A stretch of 64,000 nucleotides of DNA from Herminiimonas contaminans (lineage in GTDB: Bacteria; Pseudomonadota; Gammaproteobacteria; Burkholderiales; Burkholderiaceae_D): assembly GCF_015645465.1 (NCBI RefSeq), contig NZ_JADOEL010000005.1:1-64000 (forward strand), given 5' to 3'. A program made the position numbers and the translations under genes. Below, piece by piece: positions 56,229-64,000 of the stretch. Each line of letters opens with the position of its first letter. Positions within the stretch are counted from its first letter, which is position 1. The notes beneath the pieces are model-generated. The model saw only the letters and a program-made list of their open reading frames with translations, was not told where the DNA came from and searched no databases.

Positions 56229-57316
56229 CAACCGAACTCTTGGACGCTCCAACGTCCGCAATCGCTGCATATAGCCCTTTTTATGCCCAGCTTGCCGAAC
56301 TCGAAGAAAACAATGCGAAATTGGTTTTCAATTACGCCGACAAAAAAGGCAACAAGGAAGCCCGTAGCCATATCAATACGCTGCGCCTGACCAAGGGTGC
56401 GCTGGAGCGTGTCCGTAAAGAGCAAAAGGAAGAATTCCTTATTAAAGGCCGCGCTGTTGATAGCGAAGCCAAGGATATTTCTGCGCGCATTGAAGCCATG
56501 ATTGCCGTTCACCAGGCTGAGATTGACCGGATCGAGCAACTTGAAACAGATCGCGTTGAGGCATTGAAAAGCCGCATCAGCATGATCCACGCCCTGGCAT
56601 CAACGCTGGATGATGATTGCAACGTGGCCACTACCGCACAACTGCGCGACCGATTGCTTCTCGCTAAGGAAATAATCGTGAACGAGTCATTTGCTGAGTT
56701 CGAGCTGGAGGCGGCCAAGGCAAAGGATGCTGTTGTTGCGACGCTGGAACGGCTTATCTATGAAGGAGCGAAGCGCGAAGCGGAAGCCGCCGAACTGGCC
56801 AAGCTGCGCGCCGAATCCGAAGCGCGTGCGCTGAAAGATCGCGAAGAAGCGATCCGACGCGAAGCCGAACAAGCAGCAATTGCACGCGCTGAAGCCAAGG
56901 CGGCAGAAGAAAAAGCAGCAGCAGAACGCGCCATTCAGGATGAGCGCGACAAGGCGCAGCGTGAGCAGGAAGCCGCTGCCCGCCGCGAACTTGAATTAAA
57001 ACTCGCCGCCGAGAACGCCGAACGTCGCCGTGTCGAGGCCGAGCAGTCCGCTGAGCGCGACCGTTTGGCGGCAATTGAACGCGCAGAAGCAGACAAACAA
57101 CGTGCGGTGAGAGCCGAGCAAGAGCGCGTGGCCGCCGCTGCCAAAGCAGAGGCAGACGCCCAGGCTAAACGTGAAGCCAACAAAGCACATCTGGGCAAGA
57201 TCAATCGTGCGGCCGTTGCGGCGCTGGTAGCCGGCGGCATCACCGAAGACGACGCAAAGCTGGTCATCACAATGATCGCGAAGAATCAGATCCCATCCGT
57301 AACCATTAACTACTGA
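56225..57316 (+). CDS. Long coiled-coil phage protein
   Basis: A 363-residue protein. The N-terminal 110 residues (SPFYAQLAELEENNAKLVFN; THLRLTKGALERVRKEQKEE-like) fit a family of phage proteins of unknown function near exonucleases. Residues about 180-330 are an Ala/Glu/Arg coiled coil. The C-terminus (AAVAALVAGGITEDDAKLVI) is a small helical domain. It overlaps the exonuclease gene by 4 bases. Confidence 0.7.
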   Translation: MTTELLDAPTSAIAAYSPFYAQLAELEENNAKLVFNYADKKGNKEARSHINTLRLTKGALERVRKEQKEEFLIKGRAVDSEAKDISARIEAMIAVHQAEIDRIEQLETDRVEALKSRISMIHALASTLDDDCNVATTAQLRDRLLLAKEIIVNESFAEFELEAAKAKDAVVATLERLIYEGAKREAEAAELAKLRAESEARALKDREEAIRREAEQAAIARAEAKAAEEKAAAERAIQDERDKAQREQEAAARRELELKLAAENAERRRVEAEQSAERDRLAAIERAEADKQRAVRAEQERVAAAAKAEADAQAKREANKAHLGKINRAAVAALVAGGITEDDAKLVITMIAKNQIPSVTINY

Positions 57317-57323
57317 GAACCAC

Positions 57324-57578
57324 ATGGCTGAATACGACAACACAAATCGCGGCGCCATGTTTATCAATGACCGCAAGCAAGGCGACAAGCACCCTGACTA
57401 CAAGGGCAGCATCAATGTGGGCGGGAAAGAGTTCTGGCTATCTGCCTGGATGAAAACCGGCGCTAAAGGTGAATTCATCAGCCTGTCGATTGAGCCCAAA
57501 GAGGCAAAGTCCGACGCAGCACCGGCACCAGCGTCAAAGCCCGCATCTCGCGGCATGGACGATAAACCGCCGTTTTGA
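57324..57578 (+). CDS. Small SSB-like phage protein
   Basis: The 84-residue protein has a short beta-rich part (GSINVGGKEFWLSAWMKTGA, FISLSIEPKEA), a flexible Ala/Pro/Ser linker and an acidic tail ending GMDDKPPF. The tail resembles the DDxxPF tip of single-strand DNA-binding proteins, which recruits repair partners. The N-terminal part recalls small DUF736-type phage proteins. The SSB role is inferred. Confidence 0.6.
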   Translation: MAEYDNTNRGAMFINDRKQGDKHPDYKGSINVGGKEFWLSAWMKTGAKGEFISLSIEPKEAKSDAAPAPASKPASRGMDDKPPF

Positions 57579-57665
57579 TTTCCGAGGGCGCCCGGGTCCG
57601 TACATCTTGCGATAGCGGGATAAAGCCGGGACTTATTTAATGTGAATGTTGACAAGGAAAATGAA

Positions 57666-58343
57666 ATGAACGCACCCGACCAGGCAGTAATTGAAGGCTT
57701 GCCCGAAGCCGAAGAAAACACGCACATGATTGTCCGCATCAGCGCTGTCGCAGTGAAGCTGGTTTATCCGTTCGCAGCGCAAAACGACATACGCTTCTAT
57801 CTCAACGGTATAAACATTCGTCCGCTGGATGACGGCTCCGTGATGATCGTCGCCACAAACGGGCATCGCTACATTGTCGTGCGCGATCCAAACGGGTATG
57901 CCGAGAAGGAAGTTGTTGTCGGCCTAAGCAAAGACGCGCTGAAACACTCGGCCAACGCTAAGCACACGCTCGATATTTTATCGAACGGCAATGCAATGAT
58001 TTCCGGCGATGTTGCACAGCCCTTGTTTATTCAGCCTGGCAATTCAATTATCGAAGGTTCGTATCCACGCATCGAACGCGTTGCCAGCACCATCGGCTAT
58101 CGCGAAGGAATATCTGGCGCGGTCAATCCCTCCTACCTTAACGACGCCCTTTCAATCGGCAAGACATTCGGCGAATCGATCCGCTTCTTCACGCGCGATA
58201 ACGATAGCCCATTGACGTTCGTTCTTGGTGGGCTGGGCGATCTGGAATGTTTCGGCGGGATCATGAAGATGCGTGACAGCTTTGAAGCATTGCCGAATTG
58301 GTTCCCTGTACCGGGGCCGGCTGAAACTCTTGCAGATATTTGA
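57666..58343 (+). CDS. Sliding-clamp-like phage protein (DnaN-related)
   Basis: A 225-residue protein with IRFYLNGINIRPLDDGSVMI, IVATNGHRYIVVRDPNG and GSYPRIERV, patterns of the bacterial beta clamp (YLNGIxxxxxxxxLxxVATDGHR). It is about 60 percent of DnaN length, so one or more of the three clamp domains is missing or diverged. It may act as a clamp for phage replication or recombination. ATG 57666 has AAGGAAAATGAA upstream. Confidence 0.7.
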   Translation: MNAPDQAVIEGLPEAEENTHMIVRISAVAVKLVYPFAAQNDIRFYLNGINIRPLDDGSVMIVATNGHRYIVVRDPNGYAEKEVVVGLSKDALKHSANAKHTLDILSNGNAMISGDVAQPLFIQPGNSIIEGSYPRIERVASTIGYREGISGAVNPSYLNDALSIGKTFGESIRFFTRDNDSPLTFVLGGLGDLECFGGIMKMRDSFEALPNWFPVPGPAETLADI

Positions 58344-58350
58344 GGGCGGC

Positions 58351-59367
58351 ATGACCAACAACCACCAAGACGGCGAGCGCGTATACGTATCGCCTGAGCA
58401 GATGCAGGCAATAGCAGATCAATCAGGTGCGGATGAGCGCGCTAAGTTTGAGCGATGGATTCGCTCAATTGGCGGGAATAGCGATTATCTTGCGACATGT
58501 GAGATTTACGGCAGATACAAGCATATGAGCGTGCAAAATTCTTGGGATGCATGGCAAGCCGCTCTCGCATCCACCCAGCCAGCGCCACAGGCTGCGCAAG
58601 TTAGTGACGCGCAGATTGAAGCTGTCCGTGATGCTATAGCTGACGTTTTGGGCGATGCATACGATTGCATGCGTGTCTGGTCAGCATGGAGCTATGGAAC
58701 GATGAGGCGGGATGATTTTCTTCTTGTCTCTGAGGATGGAGAGCGTGTTGCAGAGCTTGCAGATGCAGCCATTGACGCGATGCTTAAGTACGCCACCCCG
58801 CAGCCATTCCCCGCACCAGCAGTGCAATCTGGTGAGTTGCCAGCTCCGCGACGTTATTTCCATACGTTGCCGCTCGGGACTACCTTCAGCTACATCGGCA
58901 GCGATGAAAAGTGGATTGTTCTGGAAACGCACGGTTGCGGTTTGGTAGCTAAATACGCTCACCATGATTCAAGTAAGCCGCTGCAACAGATTTGCTCATT
59001 TGAAGATAGCGAGTACGCCGCGCAGCATACGGAAGTCGATGTCCTACCGCTAGAATCCATCGCACAGACAGCACCAGCAGTGGCGATGCAGGCGGGATTG
59101 CCATACGGAATCGTTGACCCAGACTATGCGCGCATATTCACGATGGCGCGCGTACTGGCTTGGTCTGAAGGCTATGCGATCACAATGCACGGTTCATTCA
59201 CACGCGATTTATATTTGCTGGCTGTACCGTGGGCTGATCGAGTATGTGAGCCGGAGCATCCGCCAAGCGAAAAGCCACATGGACGCCTTGCATGGACGCC
59301 GCTATACGCCCTGCAATCACAACAATCGCCAGTGCAGGCTAGTGAGCAGAAAGGTGGTGATCAATGA
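58351..59367 (+). CDS. Hypothetical multidomain phage protein
   Basis: A 338-residue protein. Residues 25-75 (AKFERWIRSIGGNSDYLATC, MSVQNSWDAWQAAL) form a repeat-like module frequent in phage early proteins. A second helical stretch covers 85-150, then a beta region follows (KWIVLETHGCGLVAKYAHHD). The C-terminus has proline and tryptophan pairs (WADRVCEPEHPPSEKPHGRL). No function is assigned. It overlaps the next gene by 4 bases. Confidence 0.65.
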   Translation: MTNNHQDGERVYVSPEQMQAIADQSGADERAKFERWIRSIGGNSDYLATCEIYGRYKHMSVQNSWDAWQAALASTQPAPQAAQVSDAQIEAVRDAIADVLGDAYDCMRVWSAWSYGTMRRDDFLLVSEDGERVAELADAAIDAMLKYATPQPFPAPAVQSGELPAPRRYFHTLPLGTTFSYIGSDEKWIVLETHGCGLVAKYAHHDSSKPLQQICSFEDSEYAAQHTEVDVLPLESIAQTAPAVAMQAGLPYGIVDPDYARIFTMARVLAWSEGYAITMHGSFTRDLYLLAVPWADRVCEPEHPPSEKPHGRLAWTPLYALQSQQSPVQASEQKGGDQ

Positions 59368-59714
59368 GCGCACCGCTTATTAGCAGCCAGCGTCATCTCG
59401 ATCATGCCATTGTCGAGCGCAAGGCAAGCAGGTTCCAAGTGTTCGTTGTACGCACCATGGATGTCGAACTGCGCGGCAAAGCCTACCGCGTGCTACTGGA
59501 TGGGCACCACAATCTAGCGGCAGCAAAGCTGGCTGGTGTCGAGCCTACGTGGCGCGGGCCGTCCGCCAAAACAAAGCGCGTACGCACACAGATGCCATCA
59601 GGCGCATTCGAGAACATGCTGATCAACAATTTGACCGATGCCGATTGGTACTACGTGGACAGCGGCGAAGTTGTAAGCGAATTGCAGGCTAGTGATGCGG
59701 GGAGCCAGTCATGA
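59364..59714 (+). CDS. ParB/sulfiredoxin-like domain phage protein
   Basis: The 116-residue protein contains YRVLLDGHHNLAAAKLAGVE, the core motif DGHHRLAA of the ParB/Srx fold. It is flanked by an N-terminal strand region and a short C-terminus. Such phage proteins may bind nucleotides or DNA; no partition role is implied. Confidence 0.65.
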   Translation: MSAPLISSQRHLDHAIVERKASRFQVFVVRTMDVELRGKAYRVLLDGHHNLAAAKLAGVEPTWRGPSAKTKRVRTQMPSGAFENMLINNLTDADWYYVDSGEVVSELQASDAGSQS

Positions 59715-60097
59715 ACGCACAAGGAATTTATCCAGCTGACTTTGCGGACATGTGCAAGGACAGCGCAGGCGAACCATATCAGCCAAGCAACGGCACCGAG
59801 GGCGACATTTTTAGATCAGTGTGGTGTGAGCAATGCGCACGTGACAAGCATCTGAACGGTGAAAAGGATTGGGATTTGTGCGACGAATCCGAAACCTGCC
59901 AGATCGTGCTGATGACGATGGCCTATAGCGTAGGCGACAAAGACTATCCGAAAGAATGGCAATACGGCAAAGACGGCCAGCCATGTTGCACGGCATTCGT
60001 TGCAGTCGGCACGCCGATCCCACCGTTGCCAGATGAAAACACGATCGATATGTTCGAGACGCAACCCGACCAACCAGCGCAAGAGGTGGATAAGTGA
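59711..60097 (+). CDS. Hypothetical cysteine-containing phage protein
   Basis: A 128-residue acidic protein with SVWCEQCARDKHLNG (CxxC), CDESETCQIVLMTMAYSVGD and WQYGKDGQPCCTAFV. The cysteine pattern suggests a metal site. This type is common in phage early regions with no known role. It overlaps genes at both ends by 4 bases. Confidence 0.65.
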   Translation: MNAQGIYPADFADMCKDSAGEPYQPSNGTEGDIFRSVWCEQCARDKHLNGEKDWDLCDESETCQIVLMTMAYSVGDKDYPKEWQYGKDGQPCCTAFVAVGTPIPPLPDENTIDMFETQPDQPAQEVDK

Positions 60098-60357
60098 GCA
60101 CTCGTAAGAGATGGCGCGCACCAGTAGCCAAGCCGGGTGAATTGAAGATCGCCTACGGCAAGGAGCGCCACGACGATCCTGATTTAATGATCTGCTGGGG
60201 CGCTGGCGGAGCAACAAAGCGTGATTCACACGTATTGTTTCACTTCTTCTACCATGTTGCATTACCCGAGTCGGGGACGAATCTGGTTAAAGAATTAGAA
60301 GCTCGCGGGTATGACATTACGACTCTTAAGTTTTCAATAATGAAAAAGTCAGGATAA
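60094..60357 (+). CDS. Hypothetical phage protein
   Basis: An 87-residue protein (RKRWRAPVAKPGELKIAYGK; HDDPDLMICWGAGGATKRDS; LVKELEARGYDITTLKFSI). It looks like a compact alpha/beta fold. The family is not recognised; a 4-base overlap shows coupling to the previous gene. Confidence 0.6.
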   Translation: MSTRKRWRAPVAKPGELKIAYGKERHDDPDLMICWGAGGATKRDSHVLFHFFYHVALPESGTNLVKELEARGYDITTLKFSIMKKSG

Positions 60358-60360
60358 ACA

Positions 60361-60663
60361 ATGATTGGTGTTAAAGAACTGCGTAGATTGGCTGAGGCTG
60401 CTACTAACTCGGATGAATGGAAATTCTACGAAAGTGGATCGCAAATAACATTCCGAGTGCGCAGTGGTATGCAGGCGATATTTAAGCTTGGTCGAATGCA
60501 TCATGAGTTGAATGCAGAGGTGCGCGCAAATGCAGCATACGTCGAGTCGTGCAATCCATCCGCCATCCTGTCATTGCTCGACCACATCGAACAACAAGAA
60601 GCGGAGATAGCTAGGCTGCGGAAGGATGTAGCTGAAATCGGCAAGGCCAAGGAGGATAAATGA
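60361..60663 (+). CDS. Hypothetical phage protein (Ead/Ea22-like context)
   Basis: A 100-residue protein (VKELRRLAEAATNSDEWKFY; NAAYVESCNPSAILSLLDHI) with a C-terminal helix (EAEIARLRKDVAEIGKAKED). The PSAILSLLDxIE motif is typical of phage Ead/Ea22-type proteins. The role is unknown. It overlaps xis by 4 bases. Confidence 0.65.
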   Translation: MIGVKELRRLAEAATNSDEWKFYESGSQITFRVRSGMQAIFKLGRMHHELNAEVRANAAYVESCNPSAILSLLDHIEQQEAEIARLRKDVAEIGKAKEDK

Positions 60664-60854
60664 ACGCCAGGATAAACGTCGAATGGGTGCTGATTCCGGT
60701 CTTCTGCCAGTTGACCGGCTACACTAAGCGCGCCGTGGAGACAAAGATTCACAAAGGTAAATGGATAGAAGGCGTCCATTACCGCAAGGCTCCAGACGGT
60801 CACATTGTAATGAACTTACCGGCATATAACGAATGGGCAATGGGAAATCAGTAA
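60660..60854 (+). CDS. Excisionase (Xis)
   Basis: A 64-residue protein (EWVLIPVFCQLTGYTKRAVE; KIHKGKWIEGVHYRKAPDGH) with the winged-helix pattern of small excisionases. It bends DNA to direct the integrase to excise the prophage. It overlaps int by 22 bases. Confidence 0.85.
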   Translation: MNARINVEWVLIPVFCQLTGYTKRAVETKIHKGKWIEGVHYRKAPDGHIVMNLPAYNEWAMGNQ

Positions 60855-61990
60855 GCGGCGTTGATGTTCGGGAAACCAGCATTCGGATCGTCTTTTCATT
60901 TGAAGGAAAGCAGCGCAGGGAAACGCTCTGCTTTAATAACGAGCCGCTTGCGCCTACCCCGCCGAACATCAAGCACGCCATAAGAATCGCCGCTGAGGTG
61001 CGCGATAAGGTCAGCAATGGCCTATTCTCGTATGCCGATTATTTCCCAAACTCGCCACGCGCCAAGGCTAATCAAGCCGGAACCGTTGGCGAATTCATGG
61101 ACAAATGGTTTGCGCAGCTAGAATTAAAGGATTCGACGCTCTCCGAGTATCGCCGCATGAAGGAAAACTTCTGGAAACCGGCTATCGGCAAAAAGCGTAT
61201 CGAGCGCATTACGCATTCAGACATTACTGCCGCACTAAAGACCGGCACATGGAGCAGCAACCGGACTCGCAACAACATGCTCTACATGCTGCGCGCCGTG
61301 TTTAACCTGGCTGTTGCCGATGGACTTATCCCGAAGAATCCATGCATCACGATTGAAAGCGCGCAATGGCAGCGCAAAAAGCCTGACCCTTTCAGCATCG
61401 TAGAGGCGAATCGAATCATTGCCAGCCTGCACGAAAAGCGCCATGAGCAGGTTGCCAACTTCTACGAGTTTATGTTTTTCAGTGGATTGCGTACCGGAGA
61501 AGGCCTAGGGCTGGAATGGGCGAACATCGACATGAATAAGCGCGTCGTCGTCGTCAAGCAGTCGTTTGTTAGAGGCAAGATGCAGGAAACAAAGACATCG
61601 AGCGAGCGAACGGTAAAGCTGACTAATCGAGCGTTTGAGGCATTGAAGCGTCAAAAGGCATGGACGTTTTTAAGCGATTCAGGCCGTGTATTCCATAACC
61701 CTGCTACGAATAAGCCGTGGGCGAAAGAGCAGAACCTAAGCGAACCAAACTGGAAGCCGACACTAAAGTTCCTAGGAATACGCTACAGGAAGCCATACAA
61801 CACGCGGGCGACCTATGCGACCATAGGCTTAATGTCAGGCGCTAGACCGGCCTACATGGCGGCTCAGCTAGGCCATAGCCTTGAAGTGTTCTATCGGGAT
61901 TATGCAGACTGGATTGCGGATCAAGATGATGACCGCGAGATGGACAAGATCGAGGCGCAAATAGGAGTAGTGAATTCAGCTAAAAGTTAG
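60833..61990 (+). CDS. int: Tyrosine integrase
   Basis: A 385-residue site-specific recombinase. The N-terminal arm-binding region (about 1-80) is followed by a SAM-like core-binding domain (GTVGEFMDKWFAQLELKDST). The catalytic domain has FFSGLRTGEGLGLEW (Arg I), PYNTRATYATIGLMSG (Arg II, with a non-canonical residue before R), LGHS and the nucleophile Tyr in FYRDYADWI. It lies 73 bases from attR and should act on the 28-bp core in tRNA-Val. The start at 60833 lies within xis; a later start is possible. Confidence 0.9.
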   Translation: MGNGKSVSGVDVRETSIRIVFSFEGKQRRETLCFNNEPLAPTPPNIKHAIRIAAEVRDKVSNGLFSYADYFPNSPRAKANQAGTVGEFMDKWFAQLELKDSTLSEYRRMKENFWKPAIGKKRIERITHSDITAALKTGTWSSNRTRNNMLYMLRAVFNLAVADGLIPKNPCITIESAQWQRKKPDPFSIVEANRIIASLHEKRHEQVANFYEFMFFSGLRTGEGLGLEWANIDMNKRVVVVKQSFVRGKMQETKTSSERTVKLTNRAFEALKRQKAWTFLSDSGRVFHNPATNKPWAKEQNLSEPNWKPTLKFLGIRYRKPYNTRATYATIGLMSGARPAYMAAQLGHSLEVFYRDYADWIADQDDDREMDKIEAQIGVVNSAKS

Positions 61991-62007
61991 CAGTCTTGCA
62001 ATGCAAC

Positions 62008-62027
62008 TATCCCTGAACTATCCCTGA
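62008..62027. promoter_or_regulatory. Putative integrase arm-binding sites, right end
   Basis: TATCCCTGA occurs at 62008-62016 and 62019-62027, spaced 11 bases, 36 bases inside attR. They have the same orientation as the pair at 23599-23619. Confidence 0.65.
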
Positions 62028-62063
62028 AAAGATGAGAATATCGAATTCTCATAGGAGAAACTT

Positions 62064-62091
62064 TGGTGGGAAGTACAAGTTTCGAACTTGT
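62064..62091. repeat. attR core (3' part of tRNA-Val)
   Basis: This 28-base segment is identical to 23473-23500 and completes the functional tRNA-Val gene, so the phage restored the gene it entered. Confidence 0.92.
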
Positions 62092-62138
62092 GACCTATCG
62101 CGTGTGAGGCGATCGCTCTACCCCTGAGCTAACCTCCC
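62064..62138 (-). tRNA. tRNA-Val (CAC)
   Basis: Read on the minus strand, the 75 bases begin GGGAGGTTAGCTCAGG, have a five-pair anticodon stem ATCGC/GCGAT around CTCACAC with anticodon CAC, and a T-arm CAAGTTCGAAACTTG. The gene ends in an encoded ACCA. The acceptor pairs fully apart from one G-T. It is the integration site of the prophage. It lies 35 bases beyond the dnaQ stop on the same strand. Confidence 0.93.
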
Positions 62139-62173
62139 GGAGTCGGCAAATTATCTCATAAAACAGCAGTTGC

Positions 62174-62893
62174 TCAGGATTCCGGAGACTCCGACTCCAG
62201 CTTGCGCCAGATGGATTGCCCTTTCACTTGCTTGTCCAGACCTTCTACCAGCACTGCGTGTGCGGCGAGCTCTTCCTCGCTGGCCAGTTGCAACTGCACC
62301 GGTGCTATCGCTACCGCTTCCAGCACCACACCATCACTATCGACGTCACCGCCACCCAAATCCATGCTGAGGCTGTTCTGACCACGTGTCATCGCCAGAT
62401 AGACTTCTGCCAGCAATTCCGCATCGAGCAACGCGCCGTGCAATGCGCGGTGTGCATTCGAGATGCCGTAACGATCGCACAGTGCATCCAGCGAGTTACG
62501 TTTGCCCGGGTGCATTTCCTTGGCCTGCACCAGCGTATCGATGACTTCGCCTACATGCTCCTTGAAAGTCGGCGTGTTAACACGCTTCAACTCGGCATCG
62601 AGGAAGCCGATATCGAACGGTGCGTTGTGGATGATGACGTCCGCACCGGCGATGTAGTCGCGGAACTCGTCGGCGATTTCCGCAAACTTCGGTTTGTCGC
62701 TAAGGAATTCTGTGGTCAATCCGTGCACTGCCAGCGCGCCCTCTTCCGAGTCGCGCTCCGGATTGATGTAGTGATGAAAGTTATTTCCGGTCAGTCGTCG
62801 GTTTACCAGCTCAACGCAACCGATTTCAATGATGCGATCACCCGAGCGTGGGTTCAGCCCTGTCGTTTCGGTATCGAGAACAATTTGTCGCAT
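62174..62893 (-). CDS. dnaQ: DNA polymerase III epsilon subunit, 3'-5' proofreading exonuclease
   Basis: The 239-residue protein has the DEDDh exonuclease motifs: QIVLDTETTGLNP (D and E), IIHNAPFDIGFLDAEL (D) and HRALHGALLDAELLAEVYL (H and D). The C-terminal part, including a hydrophobic-acidic tail (SIWRKLESES), binds the polymerase alpha subunit. It removes misincorporated bases during replication. It is on the same strand as rnhA, 40 bases away. Confidence 0.92.
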   Translation of the reverse strand: MRQIVLDTETTGLNPRSGDRIIEIGCVELVNRRLTGNNFHHYINPERDSEEGALAVHGLTTEFLSDKPKFAEIADEFRDYIAGADVIIHNAPFDIGFLDAELKRVNTPTFKEHVGEVIDTLVQAKEMHPGKRNSLDALCDRYGISNAHRALHGALLDAELLAEVYLAMTRGQNSLSMDLGGGDVDSDGVVLEAVAIAPVQLQLASEEELAAHAVLVEGLDKQVKGQSIWRKLESESPES

Positions 62894-62933
62894 GCTTAAT
62901 CAGTATTCAAAAGTATAAAAATAATTGCTGCAC

Positions 62934-63368
62934 TCAGGCAGCGACTTCAACGCCGCGATTGGCCAGCGCATCGGCGCGTTCATTACCGGCATGGCCGTTA
63001 TGTCCGCGCACCCAGCGCCATTCGATTTTATGACGCGCCTGCGCTGCATCCAGCTCCTGCCACAGGTCTACATTCTTGACCGGTTCCTTGGACGCGGTTT
63101 TCCAGCCGCGCGCTTTCCAGCCGTGTATCCATTCGCTAATGCCTTTTTGTACGTACTGGCTATCGGTATGCACCACCACTTCGCACGGACGCGTCAACAA
63201 GTTGAGCGCCTCGATCACTGCTTTCAGTTCCATACGGTTGTTGGTGGTGTTGAGTTCGCCGCCGAATATTTCTTTCTCATGCTCGCCCATTACCAGCAAT
63301 GCGCCCCAGCCGCCACGGCCAGGATTGCCCTTGCATGCGCCATCGCTATATATATCTATCTTGTCCAT
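62934..63368 (-). CDS. rnhA: Ribonuclease HI
   Basis: The 144-residue enzyme cleaves RNA in RNA-DNA hybrids. [19 protein letters not shown] carries the first Asp. [12 protein letters not shown] has the Glu, [17 protein letters not shown] has the second Asp, and [20 protein letters not shown] holds the final His and Asp. The length agrees with RNase HI. Confidence 0.93.
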   Translation of the reverse strand: MDKIDIYSDGACKGNPGRGGWGALLVMGEHEKEIFGGELNTTNNRMELKAVIEALNLLTRPCEVVVHTDSQYVQKGISEWIHGWKARGWKTASKEPVKNVDLWQELDAAQARHKIEWRWVRGHNGHAGNERADALANRGVEVAA

Positions 63369-63388
63369 GCTACTTTCTTTTCTCTCTG

Positions 63389-64000
63389 CTACTTGTGTGA
63401 CTTATGTATTTTGTTGGTCGCCGGTACGCCTTGCGGCGCAGTGGCTTTTTGTGTTTTCCAGGCCGGGCCTATCAGGTGCATGCCACGCACGCGCTTGACT
63501 GCCTGCACCACGTAGACCGCACCGAGGTAAGGCCACCAGCGCTCACCTATGTTTTCCAGGAAGTTAAAGCGATCCAGCCACTTCTGCGTTTCACACGGCG
63601 GCGCATAGCAACCGAAGTAACCGCCACTGACTTCCATATTCAATAACTTCAGCCAATCCTTCACGCGTGGCAGGCTGATGAATTCACCTTGTTGCGGCAG
63701 AAAGTAGGATTCGCTCAGACGTCCGATGATTTGGCGTGCACCCCAGAAGCTATACGGATTAAAGCCGCAAATGATGACCTGCCCTTCCGGGATCAGCACA
63801 CGTTCAACTTCACGCAGCACCTGATGCGGCTCCTTCGCGAACTCCAAGGCATGCGGCAGGATGACCAGGTCTATGCTGGCCGATGCATACGGCAATTCTT
63901 CAAAATCCTGCACCACCACCAGCGGCTTCGCTTCGTTGTCATGCCCCTTGGCCGGAAAGCCGGTGTCGGTCAACCAGGTGTGCGGCATGCGGTTGGCACG
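63389..64000 (-). CDS. SAM-dependent methyltransferase, partial (N-terminus beyond window)
   Basis: The frame is open to the right edge, so the gene start lies outside; at least 203 residues are in view. Motifs of a class I methyltransferase are present: [20 protein letters not shown] (post I), [20 protein letters not shown] (motif III region) and [20 protein letters not shown]. The glycine-rich SAM loop should lie upstream. It belongs to the type usually next to rnhA and dnaQ in beta-proteobacteria. The substrate is unknown. Confidence 0.75.
   Translation of the reverse strand, partial: RANRMPHTWLTDTGFPAKGHDNEAKPLVVVQDFEELPYASASIDLVILPHALEFAKEPHQVLREVERVLIPEGQVIICGFNPYSFWGARQIIGRLSESYFLPQQGEFISLPRVKDWLKLLNMEVSGGYFGCYAPPCETQKWLDRFNFLENIGERWWPYLGAVYVVQAVKRVRGMHLIGPAWKTQKATAPQGVPATNKIHKSHK

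Larger units (their letters stand above)
23473..62091. mobile_element. Podovirus-like temperate prophage integrated in tRNA-Val
   Basis: The element is bounded by a 28-bp direct repeat (23473-23500 and 62064-62091) that is the 3' end of the tRNA-Val gene. It contains int, xis, immunity, recombination, replication, packaging, capsid, tail and lysis modules in a lambda-like order, with no obviously broken essential gene. A portal, adaptor and nozzle-like pair with candidate ejection proteins, and no tape measure, sheath or tail-tube genes, point to a short-tailed virion. It may be inducible. Confidence 0.92.

Overview
The window looks like a chromosomal segment of a betaproteobacterium, most likely of the Oxalobacteraceae (Herminiimonas/Janthinobacterium type). 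This is inferred from moderate GC, the gene families present and the tRNA-Val / dnaQ / rnhA / methyltransferase block at the right edge; nothing here fixes the species. An intact-looking, short-tailed (podovirus-like) temperate prophage of about 38.6 kb sits in the tRNA-Val(CAC) gene, from 23473 to 62091.

Left flank (1-23.4 kb): the right end of an IS3-type element; a TetR regulator with a small membrane protein sharing an operator; a TtuC/DmlA-type dehydrogenase; a GAF-PAS-GGDEF-EAL protein; an RluA-type pseudouridine synthase; an iron-uptake cassette (TonB receptor with signalling domain, FecR-like, FecI-like sigma factor) behind a Fur box; a MocR-type regulator divergent from four small redox/detoxification genes; a J-domain-like membrane protein; OmpW with a perfect FNR-type box; a cyclopropane fatty acid synthase; two small conserved-looking genes; a membrane GGDEF-EAL protein; and thiD.

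Prophage, read from the immunity region at about 49.8-52.9 kb. A Cro-like gene (leftward) and a CI-like gene (rightward) diverge from three 16-bp operators, and a second set of operators lies 3 kb away at a second promoter that drives the rightward early genes, as in lambda. Leftward from PR come regulatory genes, NinB, NinG, replication genes, a run of very small genes, and then the packaging, capsid, tail, ejection, fibre and lysis genes down to 23.6 kb. This late operon is punctuated by several intrinsic terminators. Rightward from PL come small genes, a pentapeptide-repeat protein, a recombination module (YqaJ exonuclease, a candidate annealing partner, an SSB-like protein, a sliding-clamp-like protein), accessory genes, excisionase and integrase. 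Between cI and PL lies a lysogenic cassette: surface-adhesin-E-like, secreted nuclease, PemK/MazF-like toxin, and a zinc-ribbon protein.

The most interesting items are a candidate heme-oxygenase-like diiron protein translated from inside the virion/ejection operon (30537-31118), the mirrored operator architecture with probably leaderless repressor transcripts, two structured non-coding stretches (52.02-52.14 and 54.25-54.48 kb), paired integrase arm sites at both prophage ends, and a shared palindrome upstream of both GGDEF-EAL genes.

Right flank (62.1-64 kb): tRNA-Val, dnaQ, rnhA and a methyltransferase cut by the window edge, all on the minus strand.
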